This document shows positions 47,228 through 60,796 of a stretch of DNA of 64,000 nt, in pieces. A program made the translations under genes and the position numbers. The notes under the pieces were generated by a model. That model saw only the letters and a list, made by a program, of their open reading frames with translations, did no database searches and was not told the origin of the DNA. Position 1 is the stretch's first letter. Every line of letters starts with the position of its first letter. This stretch comes from Corylus avellana (Eukaryota > Streptophyta > Magnoliopsida > Fagales > Betulaceae), in the NCBI RefSeq assembly GCF_901000735.1, contig NC_081543.1:28105515-28169514 (forward strand). The letters are read 5' to 3'.

Positions 47228-49041
47228 CTTTCTGACATTGACAAGTCTTATTAAAAGGCCATTAATTATAATATTTGTGCTATAAACTTAGCTTCCAATA
47301 CTGCAATTGAACATTGGAAGAGGTCCATATCTCTCTACCTTACAAGAAATGACAATGAATAAAGGCAACTTTCGTTTTAGGAAATGACCACCTTATAGCT
47401 TGAGGGTCTTGGCTATAGGGTAGTTCTGCCCATATTTAATAGGACATTGCGTGGTAGCATGATCAAAAGTTAACTATTAAATAAAAATACAGGTTGGAAT
47501 TGTGCCATCTTCTTAATTCAAAGTATAATTATTAAATTTGAGCTCTAAAATTATTAAAAATAAGTACAGGTTGCAAAAGTGACTTACTTTCCTATTATTT
47601 CTTAAAATTCCTTGTTCGACGTTTAATCACACGGTGGTTTAAGTTTAATCCGTAATTTGAGTTTTTAGGTACATGACATTTTTCCATACAAATTGCATAC
47701 GTTAAAAAGATTCACGTGATTAAAATAAATTGGGGGACTTGCACGAGGAACAAGGGAAATGTTGTAAAGAACATAATTAGTTCTTTTTTTTTTTTTTTTT
47801 TTTGTGTTTCTAAAATTTTTAAGTCTTATTAAAAACTCATTAATTACAATAGTGGAGATGTCCATATCTCTCTACTTAATAAGAAATGACAATAAACGAG
47901 GGACGCGTTATAAAGAACAAAATAATTTTTTTTTTTTTTTTTTTTGTCATTTTTAAAATTTCTCAAGTCTTCTTAAAAGGCCATTAATTACAATATTGGT
48001 GCTATTAACTTAGCTTCCAATAGTGCAACTTAACATAGGAAGATGACCATATCTCTCTACTTAACAAGTTATGACAATGAATAAAGCCTACTTTGGTTTT
48101 GGGCATTTACCACCATATAGCCTGGGGGGTGTGGCTATAACTTAGTTCCGCCCCAAGTTAATAGCACATTGTGTGGTAACATGATCAAAAGAAAATTATT
48201 AAATAAAAATACAGGTTGCACATGTGCCATGTTTTTAATTCAAACTATAATTAATAAATTTGAGATGAATAATGTTAAAAAGATTCAATTTTTTTTTTTT
48301 TTTTTTTGGGTACTTTTAAAATTTCTCAAGTCTTACTAAAAGGCCACTAATTACAATATTGGAGAGGTCCATATCTCTCAATCTACTTAACAAGAAATAT
48401 CAACGAATAAAGGCAAGTTTGGTTTTGGGCAAGGACCACCCTATAGCCTGGGGGTCGTGGCTATAACTTAGTTTCGCCCCTAGTTAATAGCACATTGTGT
48501 GGTAACATGATCAAAAGATAATTATTAATTAAAAATACAGGTTGCACATGTGTCATGTTTTTAATTCAAACGGTAATTAATAAATTTGAGATGAATAATG
48601 TTAATAAATTTAAGCTATATAATTATTAAATACAAATACTGGTTGCACAAGTGACATACTTTTTTATTATTTTGCTTAGAAAACTCCTTGTCCGACCTGT
48701 CACCACACGGTGGTTTATATTTAATCCATAATTTGAGTTTTAGGGTATTTCTAAGACGGTGGTTTATATATATATATTGTATTTCTAACATTGTCAAGTC
48801 TTATTAAAAGGCCATTAATTACAATATTTGTGCTATAAAGTTAGCTCCCAATAGTGCAATTTAACATTGGAAGAGGTCCATATCTCTCTACCTTACAAGA
48901 AATGACAATAAATAAAGGCAACTTTGGTTTTAGGAAATGACCACCTTATAGCTTGAGGGTCTTGGCTATAGGGTAGTTCTGCCTATATTTAATAGGACAT
49001 TGCGTGGTAGCATGATCAAAAGTTAAGTATTAAATAAAAGG

Positions 49042-49855
49042 GAAAAATATAAAAAAGCCCCCCAAACTACCAGCCGTTTTCGATTTAGCCCCCTAATGTT
49101 CCAAAAGTAATAAAGTAGCCCCCTAAACTACCAAACTATTGCATTTTGGCCACTCCGTTAGTCAAAACCGTCAGTTTGGATGGAAACAGCAAAACGACGT
49201 CGTTTGTTACGAGTAAGTTACTACAATGCCCTTTTGGGAAAAATATAAAAAAGCCCCCCAAACTACTAACCGTTTTCATTTTAGCCCCATAATATTCAAA
49301 AAGTGATAAAGTAGCCCCCAAACTACCAAACAATTGCAATTTGGTCACTCCGTTATTCATTACCATCAAATATGATGAGAAATTTAAAACTACGTCGTTT
49401 TGGCAATGGTAAGTTACCAAAATGCCCTTTTTGAAAAAAAAAATCATATTAAAACAAGCAAGCAAAACGGCGCCGTTTTGCTTGAAATTAGGGTTTCCTT
49501 ACACTTACCAAAATGACGCCACTTTGGCAAGTGTTAGGAATTAAAAGAAAAAACCCTAGACCCCACGCAGGTGACCCACGAAAAAACCCCCAACCCTAGT
49601 TTATCTCTCTCCCCAAAACCGCCGGCCACCACGTCGTCTATCTCCGGCAGCCTGTAAATCTTACCCATAACTCAATCTTTTTATTGTATTTCATGGTTTA
49701 GCTGTCGGATCGGTGTTGTTTATCTACGAACGTGGTTTTTTTGTTTGATTTCTACAATGGGTAAGAATTTTTCGGTGGCGCTTCGTAGCTAGTGGATGGT
49801 GTGGCCGGCGGTGATGGATGGTGGTGGCAGGGGCAGTCGGTTTTGAGAGAAAGAG
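49042..49855. mobile_element. MULE-like element, left part, with gene-like GC-rich interior
   Basis: Starts GGGAAAAATATAAAAAAGCC followed by CCCCAAACTA, an end type common to plant MULE-like elements; the end is repeated about 195 bases further (49237). It then carries 'accctagaccccacgcaggt' and GC-rich DNA ('ccgccggccaccacgtcgtc') that looks like the 5' untranslated region of a captured gene, up to the gap. The right end and target duplication are not in the assembly. Confidence 0.6.
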
Positions 49856-49955
49856 NNNNNNNNNNNNNNNNNNNNNNNNNNNNNNNNNNNNNNNNNNNNN
49901 NNNNNNNNNNNNNNNNNNNNNNNNNNNNNNNNNNNNNNNNNNNNNNNNNNNNNNN
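49856..49955. other. Assembly gap (100 N)
   Basis: Run of 100 N between the MULE-like element and a poly(T) tract of the array. Confidence 0.99.
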
Positions 49956-51498
49956 TTTTTTTTTTTTTTTTTTTTTTTCTGTTTCTAAAATTTTTAAGTC
50001 TTATTAAAAGCTCATTAATTACAATATTGGAGAGGTCCATATCTCTCTACTTAATAAGAAATGGCAATGAACGAGGGACGCGTTATAAAGAACAAAATAA
50101 TTTTTTTTTTTTTTTTTGGTTGTATTTTTAAAATTTCTCAAGTCTTCTTAAAAGGCCGTTAATTACAATATTGGTGCTATTAACTTAGCTTCCAATAGTG
50201 CAATTTAACATAGGAAGATGACCATATCTCTCTACTTAACAAGTTATGACAATGAATAAAGGCAACTTTGGTTTTTGGCAATGACCACCATATAGCCTGG
50301 GGGGCGTGGCTATAGCTTAGTTTCGTCCCTAGTTAATAGCACATTGTGTGGTAACATGATCAAAAGAAAATTATTAAATAAAAATACAGGTTGCACATGT
50401 GCCTTGTTTTTAATTCAAACTATAATTAATAAATTTGAGATGAATAATGTTAAAAAGATTCAAAATATTTTTTTTTTTGTATTTTTAAAATTTCTCAAGT
50501 CTTATTAAAAGACCATTAATTACAATATTGGAGAGATCCATATCTTTCAATCTACTTAACAAGAAATATCAACGAATAAAGGCAAGTTTGGGTTTGGGCA
50601 AGGACCACCCTATAGCCTGGGGGGCGTGGCTATAGCTTAGTTCCGCCCCTAGTTAATAGCACATTGTGTGGTAACATGATCAAAAGATAATTATTAATTA
50701 AAAATACAGGCTGCACATGTGTCATGTTTTTAATTCAAACGGTAATTAATAAATTTGAGATGAATAATGTTAATAAATTTAAGCTATATAATTATTAAAT
50801 ACAAATACAGGTTGCACAAATGACATACTTTTTATTATTTGTTAGAAAACTCCTTGTCCAACCTGTCACCACACGGTGGTTTATATTTAATCCATAATTT
50901 GAGTTTTAGGGTATTTCTAACACGGTGATTTATATACATATATTGTATTTCTAACATTGTCAAGTCTTATTAAAAGGCCATTAATTACAATATTTGTCCT
51001 ATAAACTTAGCTCCCAATAGTGCAATTTAACATTGGAAGAGGTCCATATCTCTCTACCTTACAAGAAATGACAATGAATAAAGGCAACTTTGGTTTTAGG
51101 AAATGACCACCTTATAGCTTGAGGGTCTTGGCTATAGAGTAGTTCTGCCCATATTTAATAGGACATTGCGTGGTAGCATGATCAAAAGTTAACTATTAAA
51201 TAAAAATACAGGTTGGAATTGTGCCATCTTCTTAATTCAAACTATAATTATTAAATTTGAGCTCTAAAATTATTAAAAACAAGTATAAGTTGCAAAAGTG
51301 ACATACTTTCCTATTATTTTTTAAAACTCCTTGTTCGACGTGTAATCATACGGTGCTTTAAGTTTCATCCATAATTTGAGTTCTAAGGTACATCACACGT
51401 TTTCATACATATTGCACACGTTAAAAAGATTCATGTGATTAAAATAAATTGGGGGACTTGCACGAGGTACAAGGGAAACGTTGTAAAGAACATAATTT

Positions 51499-51531
<33 letters not shown>

Positions 51532-53240
51532 GTATTTCTACCATTTTTAAGTCTTATGAAAAGCTCATTAATTACAATATTGGAGAGGTCCATATCTCTC
51601 AACTGAACAAGAAATGACAATGAACGAGGGACGCGTGATAAAAAACAATTTTTTTTTTTTTTTTTTTGTATTTTTAAAATTTCTCAAGTCTTATTAAAAG
51701 GCCATTAATTACAATATTGGTACTATAAACTTAGCTTCCAATAGTGCAATTTAACATAGGAAGAGGTCTGTATCTCTCTACTTAACAAGATATGACAATG
51801 AATAAAGGCAACTTGGTTTTGGGCAATGACAACCATATAGCCTAGGGGGCATAGCTATAGCTTAGTTGCGCCCCAAGTTAATAGCACATTGTGTGGTAAC
51901 ATGATCAAAAGATAATTTTTAAATAAAAATACAGGTTGCACATGTGCCATGTTTTTAATTCAAACTATAATTAATAAATTTGAGATGAATAATGTTAATA
52001 AATTTGAGCTCTATAATTATTGAATAAAAATATAGGTTGCACAAGTGACATACTTTTTTATTATTTCTTAGAAAACTCCTTGTCCGACCTGTCATCACAA
52101 GGTGGTTTATATTTAATCCATAATTTGAGTTTTAGGGTGCTTCACTCAATTTCATACAAATTGCATACATTAAAAAGATTCGTATGATTAAAATAAATTG
52201 GGAGGCTTGCAAGAGGAATGAGGGAAAGGTTGTAAATAACATTTTTTTTTTTTTTGGTATTTCTAACATTTTTCAATTCTTATTAAAAGGCTATTAATTA
52301 CAATATTGGAGAGGTCCATATCTCTCGATCTACTTAACAAGAAATATCAATGAATAAATGCAACTTTGGTTTTGGGCAAGGACCACCATATAGCCTGGGG
52401 GGCATGGCTATAGCTTAGTTCCGCCCCTAGTTAATAGCACATTGTGTGGTAACATGATCAAAAGATAATTGTTAAATAAAAATACAGGTTGCACATGTGC
52501 GATGTTTTTAATTCAAACTATAATTAATAAATTTGAGATGAATAATGTTAATAAATTTGAGCTCTATAATTATTAAATACAATTACAGGTTGCACAAGTG
52601 ACATACTTTTTTTATTATTTCTTAGAAAACTACTTGTTCGACCTATCACCACACGGTGGTTTATATTTAATCCATAATTTGAGTTTTAGGGTATTTCTAA
52701 CACGGTGGTTTATATATATAGTATTTCTAACATTGTCAAGTCTTATTCAAAGGCCATTAATTACAATATTTGTGCTATAATCTTATCTATATCTCTCTAC
52801 CTTACAAGAAATGACAGTGAATAAAGGCAACTTTGATTTTGGGAAATGACCACCTTATAGCTTGAGAGGCTTGGCTATAGGATAGTTCTGCCCATAGTTA
52901 ATAGGACATTGCGTGGTAGCATGATCAAGAGCTAACTATTAAATAAAAATACAGGTTGAACTTGTGCCATGTTCCTAATTCAAACAATAATTATTAAATT
53001 TGAGCTCTAAAATTATTGAAAACAAGTACAGGTTGCAAAAGTGACATACTTTCTTATTATTTCTTAGAACTCCTTGTTCGATGTGTAATCACACGGTGGT
53101 TTAAGTTTAATCCATAATTTGAGTTTTCAGGTACATCACACTTTTTCATACAAATTGCATACATTAAAAAGATTCATGTGATGAAAATAACTTGGGGGAC
53201 TTGAACGAGGAACAAGGGAAATGTTATAAAGAACATAATT

Positions 53241-53271
<31 letters not shown>

Positions 53272-53387
53272 GTATTTCTAACATTTTTAACTCTTATTAA
53301 AACGCCATTAATTACAATATTGGAAAGGTCCATATCTCTCTATTTAACAAGAAATGACAATGAACGAGGGACGCGTTAAAAAGAACA

Positions 53388-54792
53388 ATATATATATATA
53401 TCAAATTTTGAATTATTCTTTTTGGATTTATTAGGTGTTGAAAATTTTTTAACTAGTTTATTAAACTTTCTTTTCTTGTAATTATTGTAATATGGAACAT
53501 GTCTTTTCTTGAAAATTCTATCGGGTTTCTTTCTATTTCTCCAGGAGGGAGTCATAGGAGGTAACCCAAATTGTTCACAGAAATTACCCATTTCATATTT
53601 AGCTTTCTTTTTGTTCTTTAGCTATTGTCTTATCATTTTTTGATCAATGCACATTTTTCTGCCGAGTTTTTTAACGGTAGAAAACAAATCACCATAAGTT
53701 AATTTTTCATATTCGATACCAAGGAGGGGAGAATACCAACAAGGATGGGAGAATAATGCCAACAAGGGAGAATAATGAAAATAATGAAAATAATTAAAAA
53801 TAATGAAATAAAGTAGTGAAACCTTCCATGCAGGAGGTAGAACCATCCATGCAGGAGGTAGAACCATCCATGTAGGAGGTATATGCAATTAAAATAAACA
53901 TGATGCAAGAATTTCCAGAGTAATGGAACAAGTAGATAATGAAAAGATATCAAAAGATTTGAATAATGATTAACAAGAGAACTTACAGATTGCAATGTAA
54001 ATTGGAAGTGGTGAAGTTACAATTTGAAAACAGAAAGGATTACAAGTTGAAAGCAGTTGGATGGTTGCAGATGGATTTCAGGTGTTTAGGCTGAAAGCTT
54101 CTACCTTACAATGAAAGGGGACTTGTCTTTTTAGAGACAAAGTCCAGCAAGTAAATAAAAGTACATCAGTAAAATAAAACAATAAAAGTAAATATTGTAG
54201 TGTAACTGTAGTGTCGGCAGGCACTGTAATGTAACTGTAGCAATTACTGTGATTTCGGCAAGGGCTATAGTGTAACTGTAGCAATGAATGGTAAATGGTG
54301 CAAATGAGCTGTCAATGGTGCCACGGAGGCCACATGATCTGTCAATGGTGCCACGGAGGGCAAGTGATTTATAAATCTTCAATTCTAGGGTACTAATTTT
54401 CACTATCTCTGGGAAAACCAAAATTCCCGAACCAATCTCGTATGGGATTGAAAGTTGCTTCAGAAATGCATTGGATTTCTTATCATCGGATTTTTCATCT
54501 TCATCAGAACTGGAGCTGTCATCGAGAGAATTGAGCAATGCTTTTAAAATTTCCTTCTTCTTTTTTTTCTTCAAAGATGATTTTTTCTTAAAAGAACTTA
54601 AAGAGGTAGCAGGGGCAGTGGTCTCTTTGGGAGGAGAAAGGAAAGTGCTGGGGGTTATCAATTGGGCAGGTTTGCCGATGGTTAATGGTTTAGGAGCAAG
54701 AGGAGCTTGGATTTTTGGTAACTGTGGTAACTGGGTTAGTGCTTTGACATTGTCAATCAATTGCACATCAAATATATATATATATATATTTT
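53388..54792 (-). mobile_element. Probable endogenous pararetrovirus (Caulimoviridae) fragment
   Basis: This 1.4-kb stretch interrupts the array and has TA repeats at both edges (53388-53401 and 54772-54790). On the minus strand, 54766 to about 54360 encodes a lysine-, serine- and acid-rich protein without recognised catalytic motif (LDDSSSSDEDEKSDD). A long noncoding stretch follows, with a 39-base run of direct repeats ('tacctcctgcatggatggtt'). Then comes a frame with TYGDLFSTVKKLG (about 53705-53667), a stop, and FCEQFGLPPMTP leading into a very basic arginine/lysine/tyrosine tail (53591-53420). That block resembles the C-terminal capsid region of plant pararetroviruses of the florendovirus/petuvirus group. 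The movement, protease and reverse transcriptase parts are absent and stops are present, so it is a dead fragment. Attribution rests on recalled pattern. Confidence 0.5.
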
Positions 54793-55868
54793 AACATTTC
54801 TCAAGTCTTGTTAAAAGGCCATTAATTACAATATTGGTGCTATAAACTTAGCTTCCAATAGTGCAATTTAACATAGGAAGAGGTTCATATCTCTCTACTT
54901 AACAAGATATGACAAAGAATAAATGCAACTTTGGTTTTGGGCAAGGACCACCATATAGCTTGGGGGGGGGGGCATGGCTATAGCTTAGTTCCGCCCTTAA
55001 TTAATAGCACATTGTGTGGTAACATAATTAAAAGATAATTATTAAATAAAAATACGGGTTGCACATGTGCCATGTTTTTAATTCAAACTATAATTAATAA
55101 ATTTGAGCTCTATAATTATTAAATACAAATACAGGTTGCACAAGTGACATATTTTTTTATTATTTCTTAGAAAACTCCTTGTCCGACCTGTCATCACATG
55201 GTGGTTTATATTTAATCCATAATTTGAGTTTTAGGGTACTTCACTAAATTTCATACAAATTGCATACGTTAAAAATGTTCATGTGATTAAAATAAATTGG
55301 CAGGCTTGCAAGAGGAATGAGGGAAACGTTGTAAAGAACATAATTTTTTTTTTTTTTTGGTATTTCTTTCATTCTTTAATTCTTACTAAAAGGCCATTAA
55401 TTACAATATTGGAGAGGTCCATATCTCTCTACTTAACAAGAAATAACAATGAATAAAAGCAACTTTAGTTTTGGGCAAGGACCACCTTATTGCTTGGGGG
55501 CTTGGCTATAGATTAATTTCTCCCCTAGTTAATAGCATATTGCGTGGTAATATGATCAAAATATAATTTTTAAATAAAAATACAGGTTGCACATGTGCCA
55601 TGTTTTTAATTCAAACTATAATAAATAAATTTGAGCTCTACAATTATTAAATACAAATACAGGTTGCACAAGTAATATACTTTCTTATTATTGCTTAGAA
55701 ACCACCTTGTCCGACCTATCATCACACGGTGGTTTATATTTAGTCCATAACTTGAGTTTTAAGGTACTTCACTCCTTTTCTTACAAATTGCATTCATTAA
55801 AAAGATTCATTAAAATAAATTAGGAGGCTTGCACGAGGATCGAGGGAAACGTTGTAAAGAAATTTTTT

Positions 55869-55888
55869 NNNNNNNNNNNNNNNNNNNN
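55869..55888. other. Assembly gap (20 N)
   Basis: Twenty N inside the tandem array, beside a T run; both sides carry the same repeat phrase, so a collapsed unit is possible. Confidence 0.99.
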
Positions 55889-57469
55889 TGTGATTAAAAT
55901 AAATTGGGAGGCTTGCAAGAGTAACGAGGGAAAGGTTGTAAATAACATAATTTTTTTTTTTTTTGGTATTTCTAACATTTTTCAATTCTTTTTAAAAGGC
56001 TATTAATTACAATATTGGAGAGGTCCATATCTCTTGATCTACTTAACAAGAAATATCAATAAATAAAGGCAACTTTGGTTTTGGGCAAGGACCACCATAT
56101 AGCCTAGGGGGCGTGGCTATAGTTTAGTTCCGCCCCTAGTTAATAGCACATTGTGTGGTAACATGATCAAAAGATAATTGTTAAATGAAAATACAGGTTG
56201 CACATGTGCCATGTTTTTAATTCAAACTATAATTAATAAATTTGAGATGAATAATGTTAATAAATTTGAGCTCTATAATTATTAAATACAATTACAGGTT
56301 GCACAAGTGATATACTTTTTTATTATTTCTTAGAAAACTACTTGTCCGACCTATCACCACACGGTGGTTTATATTTAATCCATAATTTGAGTTTTAGGGT
56401 ACTTCACTCAATTTCATACAAATTGCATAAGTTAAAAAGGTTCATGTGATTAAAATAAATTGGGAGGCTTGCAAGAGGAACGAGGGAAACGTTATAAAGA
56501 ACATAATTTTTTTTTTTTTTTTTTTGTATTTCTAACATTTTTCAATTCTTATTAAAAGGCCATTAATTACAATATTGGAGAGGTCCATATCTCTCTACTT
56601 AGCAAGAAATAACAATGAATAAAGGCAACTTTGGTTTTGGGCAAGGACCACCTTATTGCTTGGAGGACTTGGCTATAGGATAGTTCCGTCCATAGTTAAT
56701 AGGACATTCGGTGGTAGCATGATCAAAAGATAATTATTAAATAAAAATACAGGTTCAACTTTTGCCATGTTTTTAATTCAAACTATAATTAATAAGTTTG
56801 AGCTATATTATTATTAAATACAAATAAAGGTTGCAAAAGTCACATACTTTCTTAATATTTGGTTGAACTCCTTGTCCAACTTGTCATCGCACAGTGGTTT
56901 AAGTTTATTCCATAATTTTGAGTTTTATGGTACTTCACTCATTTTCATTGAAATTGTATAAGCTAAAAAGATTCATGTGACTAAAATAAATTGGGAGGCT
57001 TGCACTAGGAACAAGGGACGCATTGTAAAGAACAATTTTTTTTTTTTTTTTTGGTATTTTTAACAATTTTCAAGTCTTATTAAAAGCCCATTAATTACAA
57101 TATTTGTGCTATAAACTTAGCTTTCAATAGTGCAATTTAACATAGGAAAAAGGTCCATATCTCTCTACTTAACAAGATATGACAATGAATAAAAGCAAAT
57201 TTGGTTTTGGATGAGGTCCACCTTATAGCTTTGGGGGCATGGCTATAGCGTAGTTCTGCCCCTAGTTAATAGGACATTGTGTGGTAGCATGATCAAAAGA
57301 TATTTATTAAATAAAAATACAAGTTGCACTTGTGCCATGTTTTTAAATCAAACCATAATTAATAAATTTGAGCTGAATAATGTTAATAAATTTGAGCTCT
57401 ATAATTTCTAAATACAAATACAGGTTGCACAAGTGACATACTTTCTTACTATTTCTTAGAACTTCTTGT

Positions 57470-59373
57470 CACGTGACACTACTACTTTTTCCTTACTAAA
57501 TAACACAACGAAAAACACTTGATAAATTTTTCTTTTCTTTTTATAACCAACACTTGCTAATAAATACATACCAAAGCTTCTATTATTCATCATTCTGACA
57601 TCACAACTTTATCCCCAATACAATGAGTCACTGGCGTCATAAATACAACTAAACTAACCATGCTAACTTATGGAAAAAATGACTTTTCAAAAGTAAAAGC
57701 CTCCTCCAAGCCTCCAAGGTAAAACTCTAATCAGGCGTATCGATCCTCAACGACAGTCTTTGCAATGACATCTATAGAATATATCATTATAGTTTTACAA
57801 GTAGAAGTGTGAGTCTACGGCTCTATAAGTTCAAGCAAACTAACCATTTATAATGTGATCCCATTGTTATTTGAAAATCAATCTTATCACCAATGTTTAC
57901 TAAACAGCCATGAATGCAAGATTTTCACAAATGAGTTTTAATAAACGTATGACTAAATGGTAAACTAGATGATAGATAATTTGATACATATTAATAAATC
58001 ATAATAATATTTTCTTGCATTTTCTTACCATATAATTAACTTCACATTTCATAATATGAAGCGGTAAAACAATTCATAACAAAATGAGTAAAACATCAGT
58101 TAAAAATCATCATAATTAAAGTGCATAGCTTTGCATAACATATCATATCATAAAATAAGTGAATTTATACTCCCACTTATCCCCTAAAGTTTGCTAAGTG
58201 TTACCCCAGTTAACTGCAAGGTTTCTAATAATTTATCCCTCTCATAGCTTTGAGGTGTTGAGCGTGTAACCCCACTTAACCGCTAGGCTGTTAGGCAACT
58301 TTGTTTCCCCATCCTAACATCGGGGTGTCAGGCGCATAACCCCCCTTACCGCTGGGATTTACATGCATTCGTACATAACATCATATTTTTCAAAACATTA
58401 TCCTTTTCGCAAATACGTTTTCCTTCCAAAAATCAGCTTCTTTTCATAAATTAGTTCATTTGGAAACACATTTTCATTTAACACATATGCAAAATATTTC
58501 AAAATATATTCATCCATGTAATTAAAATAACTGGGCTCAACAAAATATAGTTAACATGCTTCTGTAAAATAATGCAGGGTCAATAAGGTCAAACTCACAG
58601 GTTAGAGCTTATATTCCTTAAATGCATTCTCCTTCGTCAGTACACTTTCTGCATTAGTATTATATTTTTCACATTAGCATGTATTCTCTCATTCATTCCT
58701 AAGCCTCAATTTAAATCCTAGGATCCTTAAAATACCTCAAGAAACATTATTTTTCATGCTTTGCCCTTATCCTAAAAATTTGGGCATCATAATGACATGT
58801 TTACAATATCTTGGTATCAATTGGGCATCATAATGACATATCTAAACATCTTAATACTATTTGGACATCATAACGACTATATAACATTTTTTTTTTCTTC
58901 GTATTTTCATACGGGCATTACTACGGCATCAGTGTAATATTTAATAAAAATCCCTAACATTACTTGGGCATCAACAACGACGCTATTGTAAAATACCTAA
59001 TAAAATTTAGGTAGTACAACGACGCATTTGTAATATTTAAAAGGATGGTTGAATATAATATCATTTTCTGAGATTTTCAATCACACTTTACCGAGCAATT
59101 TAGATGTGAACGTGCCGCCATCCTGGCCCACCTCTTTATAAAGTAGTTGGCAATCTTGTGTCAATGTGATGTTGTTTTGAGATTCTCTTTTGATTTTATT
59201 TTATTTTTCTGGGTTTTTCTTATTTTTTGTAATACTTGTTGTGTGGGGTACTAAAATGTTTACAATATCAATATCACCTTTACAAATTAATCAATCATTA
59301 AAATGTAAATTTTCAAGCAACAATTCATAAAAAAAAAATGAGCCTCCAATTTGTAAGAGGTTATAATAAATGT

Positions 59374-59412
<39 letters not shown>

Positions 59413-59540
59413 CTTATAAATCTTTTAGAAAAAGTGGAAGTAAAATGTTGGATTTAAGATTCTAGTGAGAATAAACAAGTTGTTGGACAAGATCCAATCC
59501 AAGAAAATGGTGAGATCTATATTTTTGGTACTATTTTTGA
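57470..59540. other. Noncoding stretch, origin unknown
   Basis: Begins abruptly after the last array monomer ('cttcttgtcacgtgacact'). It contains repeated phrases 'gggcatcataatgacat' (about 58790-58880) and 'accccacttaaccgct' / 'accccccttaccgct' (about 58270-58355), possibly old LTR or intron DNA, and a long TA run at about 59379-59411. No gene or element ends recognised. Confidence 0.4.
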
Positions 59541-60534
59541 TCCAATCCAATGCCCATTTAGTAACGTGTCAACTTTGACAAGTTACTAATGTTTTTAAAT
59601 TTTTTTAAATTTTTAATTTTTTAAGTTTTCGACATAGTAATTATCATTTAGTAACGTGTCAAATTTGACATGTTACCATTTAATAACGTGTCAACTTTGA
59701 CACGTTACTAAAGTTTTCATTTTTTATTTTTTTTTTATTTTTTTTTTATTTTTATTTTTTTTTTCGATTTAGTTTGACACGTTAGCATTTAGTAATGTGT
59801 CCACTTTGACACGTTACTAAAGTTTTTCAATTTTTTATTATTTATTTATTTTTAAGTTTTTGATTTAGTAACGTGCCAAATTTGACACATTACCATTTTA
59901 GCAACGTGTCAACTTGACAAGTTACTAAAGTTTTCAATTTTTTTTTAATTTTTTTTTTTAAGTTTTCAATTTAGTAACGTGTCAAATTACTATTTAAGCA
60001 CGCTATTAACTTCGACATTAAATATTTAGTAACATGTCACAAATTGACATGTTACTAAATGGTAACGTGGCAAAAAGTAGTGAACAGTAAACACATTACA
60101 AATCGTGTAGTTTTTTCTAGTGTATACCGTATTCCAAGTTGAATTAATTTTTTTTTTTCAATTAAATTTTGATTTCCTACTACATGGGCTTGGATTTTTG
60201 AAAATCTGATTTTTCAAATTTATTTCCGGAATTTTTTTTTTCAAATAATATCAAGATATTATTTGAAAAAAAAAATTCCGGAAATTAATTTGAAAAAAAG
60301 AATTATTATTTTTAATTAATTTTTTATACTTTAGTAATGTATTAGAAACTGACACGTTACTAAACATTTAGTAACGTGTCAATTTTGACACATTACTAAA
60401 TGTTTTTTAGTAACATCCAAATTAGTGACACGCCGCACACATTACTAACCACACATTACTAATATTTAGTAACATGCAAAGCCTATTGACACGTTATTAA
60501 AGTGTCATTACTAATCAAAAGGTTTTTTGTAATG
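59541..60534. repeat. Palindrome array built on GTAACGTGTCAA, probable CACTA-type subterminal region
   Basis: The word TTTAGTAACGTGTCAA and its complement TTGACACGTTACTAAA alternate about ten times, separated by T-rich linkers of 40-60 bases, giving hairpins around 'ctttgaca'. A 'tttccggaattttttttttc' segment is inverted at about 60223-60290. The array ends 'ggttttttgtaatg' at 60534 (CATTACAAAAAACC reversed), one base off a CACTA terminus, and the thaumatin 5' flank resumes at 60535. The left end was not found. Confidence 0.65.
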
Positions 60535-60629
60535 TTATTTTATTGAAGTTGCATGAGATGAATGTTTCTAAGTCTTTTATGTGATAGTGAAATTTTGGCT
60601 ACGTATATGATTTTGCACATAAGAAAAAT
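60535..60629. repeat. Piece of thaumatin 5' flank
   Basis: Matches about 3216-3310 of segment A ('ttattttattgaagttgcat', 'tacgtatatgattttgc'). It is probably the continuation of segment C displaced 14 kb by the array and the palindrome element. Confidence 0.8.
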
Positions 60630-60796
60630 GGTGAAAATTACAGTTTACCCCCTCAAAGTTGACAGCGTTTTTTAATTCGAACACCAAAGTTTCAATTTTT
60701 GCAATCCACCCCCCCAAAGTTTCAAATTTTTTGTAATTTAACCAATTGTATCCAAAACTTCCCATATTGCTCCTAATTTTTATTTTTTTTATTTTT
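60630..60796. mobile_element. End of a TIR element related to the one at 28063
   Basis: 'tgaaaattacagtttacccc' followed by 'cctcaaagtt' and 'gtttcaatttttgcaat' parallels the left end and first 140 bases of the 28063-29074 element. Truncated by the gap. Confidence 0.65.

Larger units (their letters stand above)
46510..57469. repeat. Higher-order tandem repeat array with poly(T) tracts
   Basis: About sixteen monomers of 300-560 bases share 'aggccattaattacaatatt', 'gaggtccatatctctctact', 'gcacattgtgtggtaacatg' and 'cacggtggtttatatt'. Two monomer types alternate: one with 'cttagttccgcccctagtta', one with 'gtagttctgcccata'. Several monomers are joined by T runs of 12-27 bases followed by 'tatttctaacattt'. 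Larger units of about 1.5-1.75 kb start with 'aagattcatgtgattaaaat' (46519, 47706, 51427, 53168 and others). Two insertions and two gaps break the array. The short lysine-rich frames arise from the T runs and are not genes. I do not recognise the repeat. Confidence 0.88.

Noticed and set aside
47665..53333. Several 60-83 codon minus-strand frames with runs of lysine (for example 47665-47865, 51393-51620, 53136-53333)
   Set aside because: All arise from poly(T) tracts plus the same array monomer; they are copies of a repeat, not a gene family.
54471..54794. Plus-strand frame across the pararetrovirus-like region
   Set aside because: Antisense of the lysine- and acid-rich minus-strand frame; no recognisable features.
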